Below are positions 9,009 to 17,500 of a stretch of 64,000 bases of DNA, one piece after another. Numbering within the stretch: position 1 is the stretch's first letter; each line of letters opens with the position of its first letter. The stretch comes from VXYL01 sp965199945 (lineage in GTDB: Bacteria > Pseudomonadota > Gammaproteobacteria > Pseudomonadales > Azotimanducaceae), in contig OZ241354.1 of assembly GCA_965199945.1 (NCBI GenBank), forward strand, positions 186,001 to 250,000, written 5' to 3'. The notes under the pieces are model-generated. The model had not been told where the DNA came from, did no database searches, and saw nothing but the letters and a program-made list of their open reading frames with translations. Position numbers and translations under genes: made by a program.

Positions 9009-10403
9009 CTAGGCGGCCGGCAGTTCCAATCCGAAGCGGGCGCCGCCCAGTTCGGGGCTGTCGTCGATGTGCAGGGCGCCGTCGTATACGTCGGCCAGTT
9101 CCGCCACTACTGCCAGGCCGACGCCGTGGCCGGCGGCAGCCGCGTCGCCACGGGTACCGCGTTGGAGGATGGTCTTGCGCTGCGCCGTCGGCACGCCGGC
9201 GCCGTCGTCTTCCACCGTCAGCCGCAGGCGGCCTTCTGTGGCGGTCTGCACCGAGATGCGCACGCGCTTGGCCGTGTACTTGAAGCCGTTCTCAATGAGG
9301 TTGCCGAGCATTTCCATGAGGTCGCGCTCGTCCACGCGAACTGCCAAGCCGCAGTCTTCGCCGGGCAGAAACGCGACGGCCACGCGCTTTTCCGCATAGG
9401 CGCGTTGCAGCGCCCGCACGATGCGCACAGCGACCGGCATCGCCGCCACGCGCGCGGTGGGCGCGGCGGCCCGAGCCGCGGCAGCGCGGGAGAGCTGGTG
9501 CGCGACGGTGGTCTCCATGCGCTCGACCTGTTCGGCGAGCAGGGCCGGGTCCTGGCCGGATCTGCGGCGCGATTCGCCCACCGCGTTCTTCAAGACCGCC
9601 AACGGCGTCTTCAGACTGTGCGCGAGATCTTCCATCGCCCGCCGATAGCGCTCCCGAGCGGCCTCCTCGTAGGCGATGAAGCGGTTGAGATTGCGCGCCA
9701 GGCCGGAGAGCTCGCTTGGGTAGTCCGCGCCGATGTCCGAGCGCGTTCCCGCTTCCAAGCCGCGCACGCGCTCGGCCATGGCGCGGAGCGGGTGCAGCCC
9801 CCAATGCAGCGCGGCCAACTGAATGCCGACGAACACCAGGCCGACGAGCGCGAGGCCGATCGCCGCGCTGCGCCGGAACGCGGCGACTTGCGCCCGGTAC
9901 GGCGCTTGGGCGGCGAGCACCCAGAACGTCAGTTCCTCGCTCAAGGACTCCCAGACGACGGTGTAGGCGATCACGTAGCGCGGCGGTTCGCCGGGCGGTT
10001 CGGCGACGTCGAAGCGAAACTCGCCTGGGCGCGGGCGTTTGTCCAGCGGCGGCTGTTCGACAGCGCGGCGGGCGCTGCGCATCATGGACGGCGACCGCCA
10101 GACGATCTCGCCCAGGCGGTTGTCCACGTAGGCGACGAGGCCGGAGTCGGCGCGGCTCAAGCGCGGCTCGCCGATTTCGTCCGCGAAGGCGAGCCCGCCG
10201 CCGCGCTCCTGCGCCGCGCCCAGCAGGCCGAAGACCACCGCCTGCAAATGGTCTTCCGCGCCGGCGCGCAGCGCCGCGTTGAAGGAGCGGTCCAGCATCC
10301 AGCCGATGGCGCCGAGGCCAGCCATCAGCACCAGCGTTGCGACGAGCGCGAGGCGGGCTTGGAGACCGAGGCGCAGCGTCGGCCCGGAACCGGTCACGGT
10401 CAC
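9009..10403 (-). CDS. sensor histidine kinase, PhoQ-like
   Basis: A 464-residue inner-membrane sensor kinase. Two transmembrane helices (about residues 15-37 and 175-200) flank a roughly 135-residue periplasmic sensor domain, as in PhoQ/QseC-type kinases. A HAMP linker follows. The H-box is EDLAHSLKTPLAVLKN with the phospho-accepting His, the N-box is LGNLIENGFKYT, and GAGV and GHGVGLAVV form the G-boxes. The GTG start overlaps the response regulator stop by four bases (GTGA), so kinase follows regulator in one transcript. With a PepSY gene upstream, the signal may concern divalent cations or envelope state; this is inference from PhoPQ-type operons. Confidence 0.93.
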   Translation of the reverse strand: MTVTGSGPTLRLGLQARLALVATLVLMAGLGAIGWMLDRSFNAALRAGAEDHLQAVVFGLLGAAQERGGGLAFADEIGEPRLSRADSGLVAYVDNRLGEIVWRSPSMMRSARRAVEQPPLDKRPRPGEFRFDVAEPPGEPPRYVIAYTVVWESLSEELTFWVLAAQAPYRAQVAAFRRSAAIGLALVGLVFVGIQLAALHWGLHPLRAMAERVRGLEAGTRSDIGADYPSELSGLARNLNRFIAYEEAARERYRRAMEDLAHSLKTPLAVLKNAVGESRRRSGQDPALLAEQVERMETTVAHQLSRAAAARAAAPTARVAAMPVAVRIVRALQRAYAEKRVAVAFLPGEDCGLAVRVDERDLMEMLGNLIENGFKYTAKRVRISVQTATEGRLRLTVEDDGAGVPTAQRKTILQRGTRGDAAAAGHGVGLAVVAELADVYDGALHIDDSPELGGARFGLELPAA

Positions 10404-11077
10404 ATTGGATCCACTGCGAATCGGTAGCCTTGGCCGCGCACGGTGCGAATCGGCTTGATGGCGTCGCCGGGATCGATCTTGCGGCGCAGACGCCCGACGA
10501 AGACCTCGATGACGTTGCTGTCACGGTCGTGGTCCTGATCGTAGATGTGCTCCGTGAGTTCGGCCTTGGAGACCACCCGCGAGGGATTGAGGACGAGATA
10601 CTCGAGTAGCCGGTATTCATAGGCGGTTAATTCGACGATCTCGCCATCGACGCGCAGTTCCTTGCGCGACAGATCGAGCCGAAGCGGTCCGCGTTCGACC
10701 ACCGACGACGCATAGCCGGCGCTGCGCCGGATCAGCGCCTTGATCCGCGCCAGCAGCTCCTCCATTGCGAAGGGCTTGGCCAGGTAGTCGTCCGCCCCGG
10801 CCTCCAATCCGGCCACTTTGTCTTGCCAGTGGCTGCGCGCGGTGAGGATCAGCACGGGTGTGCCCTTGCCTTCCCGCCGCATCGTCTCGATGACTTGGAT
10901 GCCGTTCAGCTTTGGCAAGCCCAAGTCGACGATCGCCACGGCGTGATCGTATTCGCGCGCGTAGTGCAGCCCCGCCTCGCCGTCCGCCGCCATGTCCACC
11001 ACGAAGCCGTTGTCGCGCAGGAAGACATCGACCTGCGCGGCAAGCAGCGCTTCGTCTTCGATGATGAGCGCCCGCAT
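10400..11077 (-). CDS. OmpR/PhoP-family response regulator
   Basis: A 225-residue response regulator with an N-terminal receiver domain and a C-terminal OmpR-type winged helix. The phospho-acceptor is Asp51 in IVDLGLP, with the acidic pair at residues 8-9, Thr79 and Lys101 (LAKPF) completing the active site. The DNA-binding domain shows ELTAYEYRLLEYLVLNPSRV and ends in IRTVRGQGYRF, the standard wing. It lies five bases downstream of the PepSY gene and overlaps the kinase gene, so the three genes form one operon. Target genes cannot be predicted here. Confidence 0.94.
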   Translation of the reverse strand: MRALIIEDEALLAAQVDVFLRDNGFVVDMAADGEAGLHYAREYDHAVAIVDLGLPKLNGIQVIETMRREGKGTPVLILTARSHWQDKVAGLEAGADDYLAKPFAMEELLARIKALIRRSAGYASSVVERGPLRLDLSRKELRVDGEIVELTAYEYRLLEYLVLNPSRVVSKAELTEHIYDQDHDRDSNVIEVFVGRLRRKIDPGDAIKPIRTVRGQGYRFAVDPM

Positions 11078-11082
11078 TGGGT

Positions 11083-11508
11083 CTATTCCGGCCTGCCCAG
11101 CCTGCGTGGCGTGCTCTTCGCGTCTTCGTGGATGCGCCCGCTCGCGTCCACGAACACCGTCTTCACCCGGCCGTCCACGTCGACGCGGACTTGGTGGCCA
11201 TGCACTGGCTCGCCGCCTTCGCTCCGTGCATCGAGCGTGGCCTCGACAACGGCGACGATGCGCCCGCCGTATGCTTGGCGCACGATGTTGGCGGCGTCGC
11301 TCTGCGACAGGCCGGCGACCGGCGCCGCACCTTCGGCTGGCCCGCCAGCTTCGGCTTCGGCAGTGCCTTGGGCGGCAAAGGCCGCTGCCCAGCCGCCGGC
11401 GCCGGCGCAACAGGCCGCACAAAGCAGAAGCGCCAGCGCGGCCCGCCGCTGCGCCCGTCTCGCTGGTTCGACGTCCGTGCAGGCGACGTCCAAGGTCTCG
11501 GCGCGCAT
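11083..11508 (-). CDS. PepSY domain-containing exported protein
   Basis: A small 141-residue protein with an N-terminal hydrophobic signal or anchor (ALALLLCAACCAGAGGWAAAF, about residues 24-45) and a C-terminal PepSY domain. The PepSY signature is the helix AANIVRQAYGGRIVAVVEA followed by strands QVRVDVDGRVKTVFVDASG. PepSY proteins beside two-component systems act in the periplasm and are thought to modulate sensors or bind ligands. It is the first gene of the PepSY-regulator-kinase operon. The cluster of three Cys in the signal region is noticeable; no good lipobox is seen. Confidence 0.8.
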   Translation of the reverse strand: MRAETLDVACTDVEPARRAQRRAALALLLCAACCAGAGGWAAAFAAQGTAEAEAGGPAEGAAPVAGLSQSDAANIVRQAYGGRIVAVVEATLDARSEGGEPVHGHQVRVDVDGRVKTVFVDASGRIHEDAKSTPRRLGRPE

Positions 11509-11566
11509 CTTCGGCAGCCAAGTCGTGAGACGCGGTCGATTCTAGCCCCGCGGCGTCCACTTGGCG

Positions 11567-11899
11567 CTAGAACAACGCCAGCGTGCGGGCTTGCTTGTCT
11601 TGACCAAAGGCCAAGATCGCAGCGGACTGTCGTCGCAGGAGGTTCTCCACCTCTCCTGCACTGCAGTTGCCACGGCGTATCCAAACCACTTGCGGCCGGA
11701 TTCCGAGCACAAGGGCGAGATCTTCGAAATCCGCGTCCTTCGTCACGACGGCGAACCCGTGCTCCCTGGCGAAATCACAGATCTCGCGGTCGGATGCGCG
11801 TTCCAGGCCAAGTGTGTACACATGCCGCGATTCCGGGAACAGATCGGCCAAGCCTTGTGCCAGCCGCGGCGGCAGGTTGTGGTCGAAGAGCAGCCTCAC
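11567..11899 (-). CDS. DUF5615 PIN-like toxin
   Basis: A 110-residue protein of the DUF5615 family, a PIN-domain-like nuclease fold that pairs with DUF433 antitoxins. It begins MRLLFDHNLPPRLAQGL, with the conserved acidic Asp6 and Asn8, and contains the central segment FAVVTKDADFEDLA with further acidic residues expected to hold metal, then VVWIRRGNCS. The GTG start overlaps the DUF433 stop by four bases (GTGA). The order antitoxin then toxin, with overlap, is the standard layout. RNA cleavage is presumed for the family, not shown by the sequence. Confidence 0.9.
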   Translation of the reverse strand: MRLLFDHNLPPRLAQGLADLFPESRHVYTLGLERASDREICDFAREHGFAVVTKDADFEDLALVLGIRPQVVWIRRGNCSAGEVENLLRRQSAAILAFGQDKQARTLALF

Positions 11900-12123
11900 T
11901 CCGCTCCGACGGCCAGCATCGACCGTTCTCGGTCCGCCGCGTAGCTTAGGCAGGCAAGGATGTCCTCTTCGCGCAGATACGGGAACTCGTCCAACACCTC
12001 GCGGTAGGTCATCCCGGATGCCAAGTAGCCAAGCACGTCGTACACGGTGATCCGCATGCCTCTGATGCAGGGCTTGCCGCCCCGCTTGCCCGGATCGATC
12101 GCAATGGCGTTTCGGTAGTCCAT
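11896..12123 (-). CDS. DUF433 antitoxin
   Basis: A 75-residue DUF433 protein, the usual upstream partner of DUF5615 toxins. The family pattern is clear: IAIDPGKRGGKPCIRGMRITVYDVLGYLASG followed by MTYREVLDEFPYLREEDILACLSYAADRE, which together form a small helix-turn-helix-like fold. It overlaps the toxin gene by four bases. It is expected to bind the toxin and possibly its own promoter. (The first quoted segment spans residues 8-38; key residues are Gly14-Gly15-Lys16-Pro17 and Arg21-Gly22.). Confidence 0.9.
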   Translation of the reverse strand: MDYRNAIAIDPGKRGGKPCIRGMRITVYDVLGYLASGMTYREVLDEFPYLREEDILACLSYAADRERSMLAVGAE

Positions 12124-12205
12124 GTCTTCAAGCCCGCTCAGGCGCGACCAGCGAATCGTACCGCATCGAGAGGCACCCTTCGCCGCACTGTGCGAGCTCG
12201 CGAGC

Positions 12206-12577
12206 TCAGCACGGCGACTGAGATTCCCGCGCCCTGCGCGACAGCGCCTCGACAGCCCGCTCGAAGCTCACCAGCCGGCGAATCAGCGCGTTGTAGCGCG
12301 AGTGGGTGCCGTTCGGGTGCTGCCGCGCCAAGACGTGGTAGAGCGCAAGTTCGGGTTCCTTCGGCATGCCGGGCACATCCGGCACATGCAAGCCGGCGCG
12401 ACGCAGACGACGGGCGCCGATCGCCACCAGAAGCGCTTCGACCGAGAGCTCCGGCGCCGCGGCCCGCGTTTCGCGGTTGTCTTCCGCAAGCGCCTCGAGC
12501 GCAGCGAGACCAGCGCAGACCAACTCGGCGCCGGGCAGCCCCGCGAGCGCTTGCCGAGGCAGCGGCTCCTTGTTCAA
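12206..12577 (-). CDS. hypothetical protein
   Basis: A possible 123-residue soluble protein starting at TTG (MNKEPLPRQALAGL). No family is recognised. The sequence is mostly amphipathic helix with a conserved-looking middle, RRAGLHVPDVPGMPKEPELA, followed by LYHVLARQHPNGTHSRYNAL and IRRLVSFERAVEALSRRA. It reads like a real protein more than the competing frames on either strand, which are full of Arg/Pro/Ala runs. No ATG or clear ribosome-binding site supports the start. It lies between the DUF433 gene and the divergent AlbA_2 gene. Confidence 0.5.
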   Translation of the reverse strand: MNKEPLPRQALAGLPGAELVCAGLAALEALAEDNRETRAAAPELSVEALLVAIGARRLRRAGLHVPDVPGMPKEPELALYHVLARQHPNGTHSRYNALIRRLVSFERAVEALSRRARESQSPC

Positions 12578-12725
12578 GCCGTTGTCTCCATCGCGTGCAT
12601 GAAGTGACGCACCGTGGCGGCGGCGGATGGACGAATAGAGTATGCGAAACAGCGCGGGCAGGGTTCAAACGGCGTGCGGCGTTCGCCGAGTGTTACGATG
12701 CCGTCGAACGCTTCTTGAGATCGTC

Positions 12726-13895
12726 ATGGATTGGCCGCAGGTGCAGGAGCGCATTGCCGCTGGCGAAAGCGTCCGAACCGAGTTCAAGCGCGCGTTGGAA
12801 CTGCGCCAGGTTGGTCGCACGATCTGCGCGTTCGGCAATACGGAAGGCGGCCTGCTGGTGCTCGGCGTGGACGACGGCGGTGCCGTCGTGGGCTTGCGCG
12901 ACGACCTTGCCACGGCCCAGGAACGCTTGGCGAGCTTCTTCCACACCGGCTGCAACGTGCCCGTGCGCGCTCGCAGCAATCATGCGCAGACGCCCCAGGG
13001 CACGGTGCTGTGGATCGAAGTCCCGCGCCAGAGAGGCTTGGAGCCCTTGCGCTGCGACGGCCGGGTCTGGGTGCGGCGGGATCGCAGCACCACGGAACCG
13101 TCCGCGATGGAGCTGCAGGAACTCTTCAACGCCTTCGGCTACGTGCTGACCGAGGAGCAGACGATCATCGCGGCCACTGTGGACGACCTCGACGTCCATG
13201 GTTTCCGCCGCCACCTGGCCAGGCAAGGACTGGACCTGGACGAGCCGCAGCCCACCTTGGAAAACGACCTGCGCAACTTCGGCGCGATCGCCGAGTTCGA
13301 CGGCACCGTGCATCCCACGTTGTTCGGCCTTCTCGCCTTCGGCAAACAGCCGCAGTGCTTCCCGGCCACGGGCAACTTCTGGATCAACTGCGTCGCCTAT
13401 TCCGGGGTGGATCGGGCCGCCGACCTGAGCACCTTGCGCGAAGCCAAGGGACGCTTGGACGAACAAGTGGCGAGCGCCCTCGGCTGGGTGCGCGAGTTTG
13501 GCCGCCGCGAGCGGTACATCGGCATCGTGCGCGAAGACATTCCGCTGCTGCCGACGGCGGCCATTCGGGAAGCCGTGGTGAACGCCGTCGCGCACCGCGA
13601 CTACGCGATCGTCGGCTCGAAGATCCAGCTGGAAGTGTTCACGGACCGGGTGGAGGTGACGAGCCCTGGCGCGTTGCCCAACCACCTCTCCGTCGATGCC
13701 CTGCGCCAAGGCGGACGCATTCGCTCGCGCAACGAACAGATGGCGAACTTCCTGCTCGCGCGCGGCTTCATGGAACGACGCGGTCGCGGCTATCCGCTCA
13801 TGCGCAAGGCGATGCGCGAGTTCAACGGCACGGGGCCGGAGTTGCGGGAAGACCGGGAAGCGCGGTTCTTTACGGTGACTTTTCGGTTGGGTTGA
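12726..13895 (+). CDS. AlbA_2 (Schlafen-type) domain / RecG-like putative transcriptional regulator
   Basis: A 389-residue protein of the COG2865 type. The N-terminal AlbA_2 domain shows ESVRTEFKRALELRQVGRTI, then CAFGNTEGGLLVLGVDDGGA, the divergent P-loop-like nucleotide site of Schlafen-related proteins. The C-terminal half has LPTAAIREAVVNAVAHRDYA and LEVFTDRVEVTSPGALP, the GHKL-like ATP-binding module found in these regulators, and ends with a winged-helix-like region. Such proteins occur in accessory DNA and are annotated as ATP-binding transcriptional regulators; several relatives act in defence. The ATG at 12726 is the first Met before the domain. It overlaps the convergent zinc-ribbon gene by 26 bases. 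Confidence 0.85.
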   Translation: MDWPQVQERIAAGESVRTEFKRALELRQVGRTICAFGNTEGGLLVLGVDDGGAVVGLRDDLATAQERLASFFHTGCNVPVRARSNHAQTPQGTVLWIEVPRQRGLEPLRCDGRVWVRRDRSTTEPSAMELQELFNAFGYVLTEEQTIIAATVDDLDVHGFRRHLARQGLDLDEPQPTLENDLRNFGAIAEFDGTVHPTLFGLLAFGKQPQCFPATGNFWINCVAYSGVDRAADLSTLREAKGRLDEQVASALGWVREFGRRERYIGIVREDIPLLPTAAIREAVVNAVAHRDYAIVGSKIQLEVFTDRVEVTSPGALPNHLSVDALRQGGRIRSRNEQMANFLLARGFMERRGRGYPLMRKAMREFNGTGPELREDREARFFTVTFRLG

Positions 13896-14400
13896 GGGTG
13901 ATTTTGGATTCTGGCGCTGAAAACACGCGCCTTACGTCCAAACTTAGGTCGCGGAACGCTGCTGGATGCTCTTCAACCTTTCGCATGAGTCGCCGGTATG
14001 CGAGTTTCGCATTCTGAGCGCTTTCTGCGTGTTCAGGACAAGCTGCCGCATACGTCGTTTCGTGGCAGTTCGTACATTCCAATTCAACGGAGCGTGCATT
14101 CGGACTCACGGATACAATGCGTACTTCAGACTCATGGCAACGTGAACACGCCTTGAGGGAAAACGCGGAGTGAACTAGCGCCAGCAGTTCTTTTGCATGT
14201 CCTTCTGCCTCAGATCGAATCCGTTCATGCAATGCTGAACGACGGTTGCGTCGATGTAGCCAGATCCAGAAGCACAGAAAACCCAAAACCACCAACATCT
14301 GTGGCCAGAGACCAAAGTCTAGCTGGAGACTCGGGTCCGGGTGGGACACCCAAATCAGCAGTCCTACCCATACCAAGAGAATTGAGAGCGTCAGTAGCAC
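13870..14400 (-). CDS. membrane protein with cytoplasmic zinc ribbon
   Basis: A 176-residue protein I do not recognise. Two N-terminal transmembrane helices (about residues 2-18 and 32-46) are followed by a basic segment LHRRNRRSALHER and a helical stretch. Then comes a zinc-ribbon-like pair, CSRCHESE and, about 25 residues later, ECTNCHET, with a further Cys (AACPEH). The GC content is visibly lower than that of neighbouring genes, suggesting acquisition by transfer. The start is a GTG; no strong Shine-Dalgarno is seen. It ends inside the 3' end of the AlbA_2 gene on the other strand. Confidence 0.72.
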   Translation of the reverse strand: MLLTLSILLVWVGLLIWVSHPDPSLQLDFGLWPQMLVVLGFLCFWIWLHRRNRRSALHERIRSEAEGHAKELLALVHSAFSLKACSRCHESEVRIVSVSPNARSVELECTNCHETTYAAACPEHAESAQNAKLAYRRLMRKVEEHPAAFRDLSLDVRRVFSAPESKITLNPTEKSP

Positions 14401-14416
14401 GGCCGTCCCGTTCTAA

Positions 14417-15133
14417 TCACGTCACCGTGAACTCGATCCTCCCCAGGTCCCCATAATCCGCAACGTAATGCCCCGGCTGCGCCGGATGAATGCCGCCGCA
14501 GGCCCCGGTGATGAGCAACATCCCGTCCGTCACCGCCAAGCCCCGCGCACGCGCTTCGCCGAGCATCCAGGCCAGCGCCGCTTGCGGGCCGCCCAAGGCG
14601 TCCGAGGCCGGTGCGGCGCAGACTTCCTCGCCGTCGCGGGTGAGGCGGATGCGCACGTCGCCGTAGGAGTCGCGCAGCGGCTGTTGTTCGCCGACGATGT
14701 AGCGGTCGGCGGCGATGTTGCAGGCGGTCAGGTTGGCGCCGTTGCGGTCTTCTTCGTCGGCGAAGGCCATGCGCGGCACTTCGATGACCGGGCCGGCGGT
14801 CTTCGGGGCGCCGTCGGCGTCCACCACGATGCCGATTTCGCATTCCAGGCTGACGCCAGGCGCACTGGCGAAGGTGGCGCCGGGCGAGAGCCGGCCGGCG
14901 TCGTAGAGGGAACCGATCAGCGGATGCGTCAGGCCGAACGCCTGCTGGCCGGCCGCGGCCGTCATGCCGGCCTTCAAGCCGGCGACAGCGCCGCCCGACA
15001 CCTCCGCCACCACCTGCTTCTGCAACGCGTAGGCGTCGTCGAGGCCGAGGCCGGCGGGCATCTTCGGCAGCGCTTCGCCGGCGCGAATCGCCGCGGCCAT
15101 GTCTTGCGCCAGGTTGTCCATGTTCGCGCCCAT
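14417..15133 (-). CDS. 2-keto-4-pentenoate hydratase / fumarylacetoacetate hydrolase family protein
   Basis: A 238-residue enzyme of the MhpD branch of the FAH superfamily, which hydrates 2-hydroxypenta-2,4-dienoates in meta-cleavage pathways or decarboxylates related keto acids. The metal-binding Glu residues sit in SLECEIGIVVDADG, and the family stretch DEEDRNGANLTACNIAADRY follows. The C-terminal GMLLITGACGGIHPAQPGHY is the usual hydratase ending. Its ATG shares one base with the acyl-CoA dehydrogenase stop (TGATG), so both are coupled. The pair suggests degradation of an aromatic or unsaturated acid; no ring-cleavage enzyme is in the window. Confidence 0.87.
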   Translation of the reverse strand: MGANMDNLAQDMAAAIRAGEALPKMPAGLGLDDAYALQKQVVAEVSGGAVAGLKAGMTAAAGQQAFGLTHPLIGSLYDAGRLSPGATFASAPGVSLECEIGIVVDADGAPKTAGPVIEVPRMAFADEEDRNGANLTACNIAADRYIVGEQQPLRDSYGDVRIRLTRDGEEVCAAPASDALGGPQAALAWMLGEARARGLAVTDGMLLITGACGGIHPAQPGHYVADYGDLGRIEFTVT

Positions 15134-16389
15134 CAGTTGCCGAAGTCCCAGGTTTCGCCGCCGTGGTAGCGGCGCAGCACGTTCTTGGCGATGAGTATCT
15201 TGTGGACTTCGTCCGGCCCGTCGGCGATGCGCAAGGTGCGCGCGCCTTCGTACATGCCGGCGAAGGGATAGTCGCCGGAGACGCCAGCCGCGCCGTACAC
15301 CTGGATGGCGCGGTCCACCACCCGGTGGAAGGCGTTGGGCACGAAGATCTTGATGGAGGAGATGTCCGTGCGCGAATCCGCGCCTTCCTCCATCTTGCGG
15401 GCGCAGTCCACCACCATCAGCCGCGACGCTTGGATGTCCATGTAGGAATCGGCGATGAAGCCCTGCATGAACTGCTTGTCTTCGAGCTTCTCGCCGCCGT
15501 GGACGGCGCGGTTCATGATGCGGTCCACCATGAGGTCGAAGCAGCGCCACATGGAACCCACCGAGTTCATGCAGTGGTAGACGCGCCCGGCGCCGAGGCG
15601 GTCCTGCGCCGCCTGATGGCCGGTGCCGGTGCCGCCGAGCTGGTTCGACTTCGGCACGCGCACGTCCTCGTATTTGATCTCGCAGTGGCTCGACGCCTTG
15701 CCCCACACCGGCACGCCGCGCACGATGTTCACGCCGGGCGTGGTCTTGGGAACGATGATCTGCGTCATCTTCTCGTTGGCGCCGCCGGGGTCGTCCGGGT
15801 CCGCGGTGCGGCACATGACGATGTAGAAGTCCGCCGCGTGGCCGTTCGAGGTGAACCACTTGTGGCCGTTGATGACCCACTCGTCGCCGTCGAGCACGGC
15901 GCGGGTCTGGATGGAGCGGGGGTCGGAACCGGCGTTGTGCGGCTCGGTCATGGAGAAGCCGGACTGCATCCGGCCTTCGGTGAGCGGCAGCAGCCACTTC
16001 TCGTGCTGCTCCGGCGTGCCGTACTTGAGCAGGATCTTCTGGTTGCCGGAGTTGGGCGCGACCACGCCGAACAGCGACGCCGCCCCGGGGCTGTAGGCGA
16101 GCACCTCGTTCATGTAGGCGTGCTGCATGAAGGAGAGGCCCATGCCGCCGAACTCGGGCGGCAGGTGCGGCGCCCAGAGCCTGGCCTTCTTCACCTTGTT
16201 CTGCACCCCGACGCGCAGCTCGTGGGCTTCCTCGTACTGCTCCTTCGTCGGGCGGCCGCCGTCCACGCGGTGCGCCCAGAGCTTGCTCTCCACCGGCAGG
16301 ATGTCCTGGTTGACGATCTCCGCCGTGGCCAGGCGCACCTCGTTGACTTCGTCGTCCAACGTCGGCACGGGTTTCACGTTCATGGGCAT
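15133..16389 (-). CDS. acyl-CoA dehydrogenase (ACAD10/11-like)
   Basis: An FAD-dependent acyl-CoA dehydrogenase of 418 residues catalysing alpha,beta-desaturation of an acyl-CoA. FAD-contact motifs GFSMTEPHNAGSDPRSI and WVINGHKWFTSNGHAADF are present, as is the C-terminal IQVYGAAGVSGDYP and RTLRIADGPDEVHK. The N-terminal lid LWAPHLPPEFGGMGLS is typical of the ACAD10/11-like bacterial group. The ATG at 16389 lies behind a GGAGGG run. It is co-transcribed with the hydratase-like gene downstream. The acyl chain specificity is unknown. Confidence 0.92.
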   Translation of the reverse strand: MPMNVKPVPTLDDEVNEVRLATAEIVNQDILPVESKLWAHRVDGGRPTKEQYEEAHELRVGVQNKVKKARLWAPHLPPEFGGMGLSFMQHAYMNEVLAYSPGAASLFGVVAPNSGNQKILLKYGTPEQHEKWLLPLTEGRMQSGFSMTEPHNAGSDPRSIQTRAVLDGDEWVINGHKWFTSNGHAADFYIVMCRTADPDDPGGANEKMTQIIVPKTTPGVNIVRGVPVWGKASSHCEIKYEDVRVPKSNQLGGTGTGHQAAQDRLGAGRVYHCMNSVGSMWRCFDLMVDRIMNRAVHGGEKLEDKQFMQGFIADSYMDIQASRLMVVDCARKMEEGADSRTDISSIKIFVPNAFHRVVDRAIQVYGAAGVSGDYPFAGMYEGARTLRIADGPDEVHKILIAKNVLRRYHGGETWDFGN

Positions 16390-16657
16390 GGCCGCCCTCC
16401 CCTGATTGCTCTCGACGCCCTAATGTAATCCAACCGACGCCGCCGACGCCATTGCCGCGAGTCGCCGCCGGCGACGGCGACAGTCGGAAGCGCCCGTCCT
16501 TGTGCGAGATTTCCTACACGGAGGATGGCGAATGTCGCTAGCGACAGCCCGTCCGAAGGCGTCAGACTGCCTCTCCACGACCTGATGGCGGCGGCAGGAA
16601 CCGCTGCGGAACGTGAGCGAACAACGGCGCCGCATGGCGTGTGGTAGGGTGCTCCGC

Positions 16658-17458
16658 ATGTCCTCGATTGTCCAAAGCGCGGTCAACGGCGGCGAGCTCG
16701 AGACGCGCCCGCGCAAGCTCTACAGGTACAAGCCGGTGCCGCCCTTCGCCGTGGACAAAGACGGCTACCCGTGCGAGGACAGCATGAGCCAGGACAGCAA
16801 CCACATCGCCGTGTTCGGCTACGGGCTGGCGTTGAAGCGCCACCTCAAGGGCCGGGCGGCCGTGCATTCGGACCTGTCCACGCACTATTCGGAAGGCGAC
16901 CGCGGGGCGGTGATCGTGCCGGACCTGTTCGTGGCGTTCCGCGGCGAGGAGCGTTCCTACCGGCGCTCGTACAAGCTGTGGGAGGACGCGCCGCCCGATT
17001 TCGTTCTGGAAGTGCTGTCGAAGAAGACCTGGCGCAAGGACGTGGGGATCAAGAAGGACACCTACGAATACTTGGGCGTGCGGGAGTGCTGGCTTTACGA
17101 CCCGCGGGTTCGCTGGCTGGATACCCCGCTCGAAGGCTACCGCCTGAACAGTGGCGGTGCCTACGAACCCGTCGAACCAGTCGCGCCAGGACGCTTCGAG
17201 AGCGAAGCGCTGGGCCTTGACCTCCACCTTCGGGAAGGCGAACTGCGCTTCTTCGACCCCAAGACCGGCGCCTACGTTCGCACGCTCGACGAAGAGGCCG
17301 AAGCCGCCGCCAGGGCGCAAGAAGCCGCCACCAGGGCGCAAGCCGAGGCCGCCCAAGCGAAGCAGGATGCTGCAGAAGCGCAACGACGAGCCGCCGCGGC
17401 CGAACGCGAGCTCGCCGCGTTGCGCGCCAAGCTCGCGGCGCGGGAGCCTCCGCCCTAG
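16658..17458 (+). CDS. Uma2 family putative endonuclease with C-terminal coiled coil
   Basis: A 266-residue Uma2 (DUF820) protein with a PD-(D/E)xK restriction-endonuclease-like fold. The active-site elements are IVPDLFVAF and PPDFVLEVLSKKTWRKD, where Asp, Glu and Lys should bind metal. The segment YEYLGVRECWLYDPR is the usual continuation. The last 50 residues (EEAEAAARAQEAATRAQAEA onward) form an Ala/Glu/Gln-rich coiled coil common in this family. The biological role of Uma2 proteins is uncertain. The preceding 268 bases contain a short stub beginning ATG-TCG-CTA at 16533 that ends after 18 codons and may be a remnant of another family member; nothing else is visible. Confidence 0.88.
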   Translation: MSSIVQSAVNGGELETRPRKLYRYKPVPPFAVDKDGYPCEDSMSQDSNHIAVFGYGLALKRHLKGRAAVHSDLSTHYSEGDRGAVIVPDLFVAFRGEERSYRRSYKLWEDAPPDFVLEVLSKKTWRKDVGIKKDTYEYLGVRECWLYDPRVRWLDTPLEGYRLNSGGAYEPVEPVAPGRFESEALGLDLHLREGELRFFDPKTGAYVRTLDEEAEAAARAQEAATRAQAEAAQAKQDAAEAQRRAAAAERELAALRAKLAAREPPP

Positions 17459-17500
17459 CGCGCCGCCCCGGCCAAGACGCGCCCAGCCGGCGCCAACGCT

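Noticed and set aside
16533..16589. Short ORF after a GGAGG site (MSLATARPKASDCLST)
   Set aside because: Only 18 codons before a stop and no continuation in another frame that I could follow; at most a stub of a Uma2-type gene.
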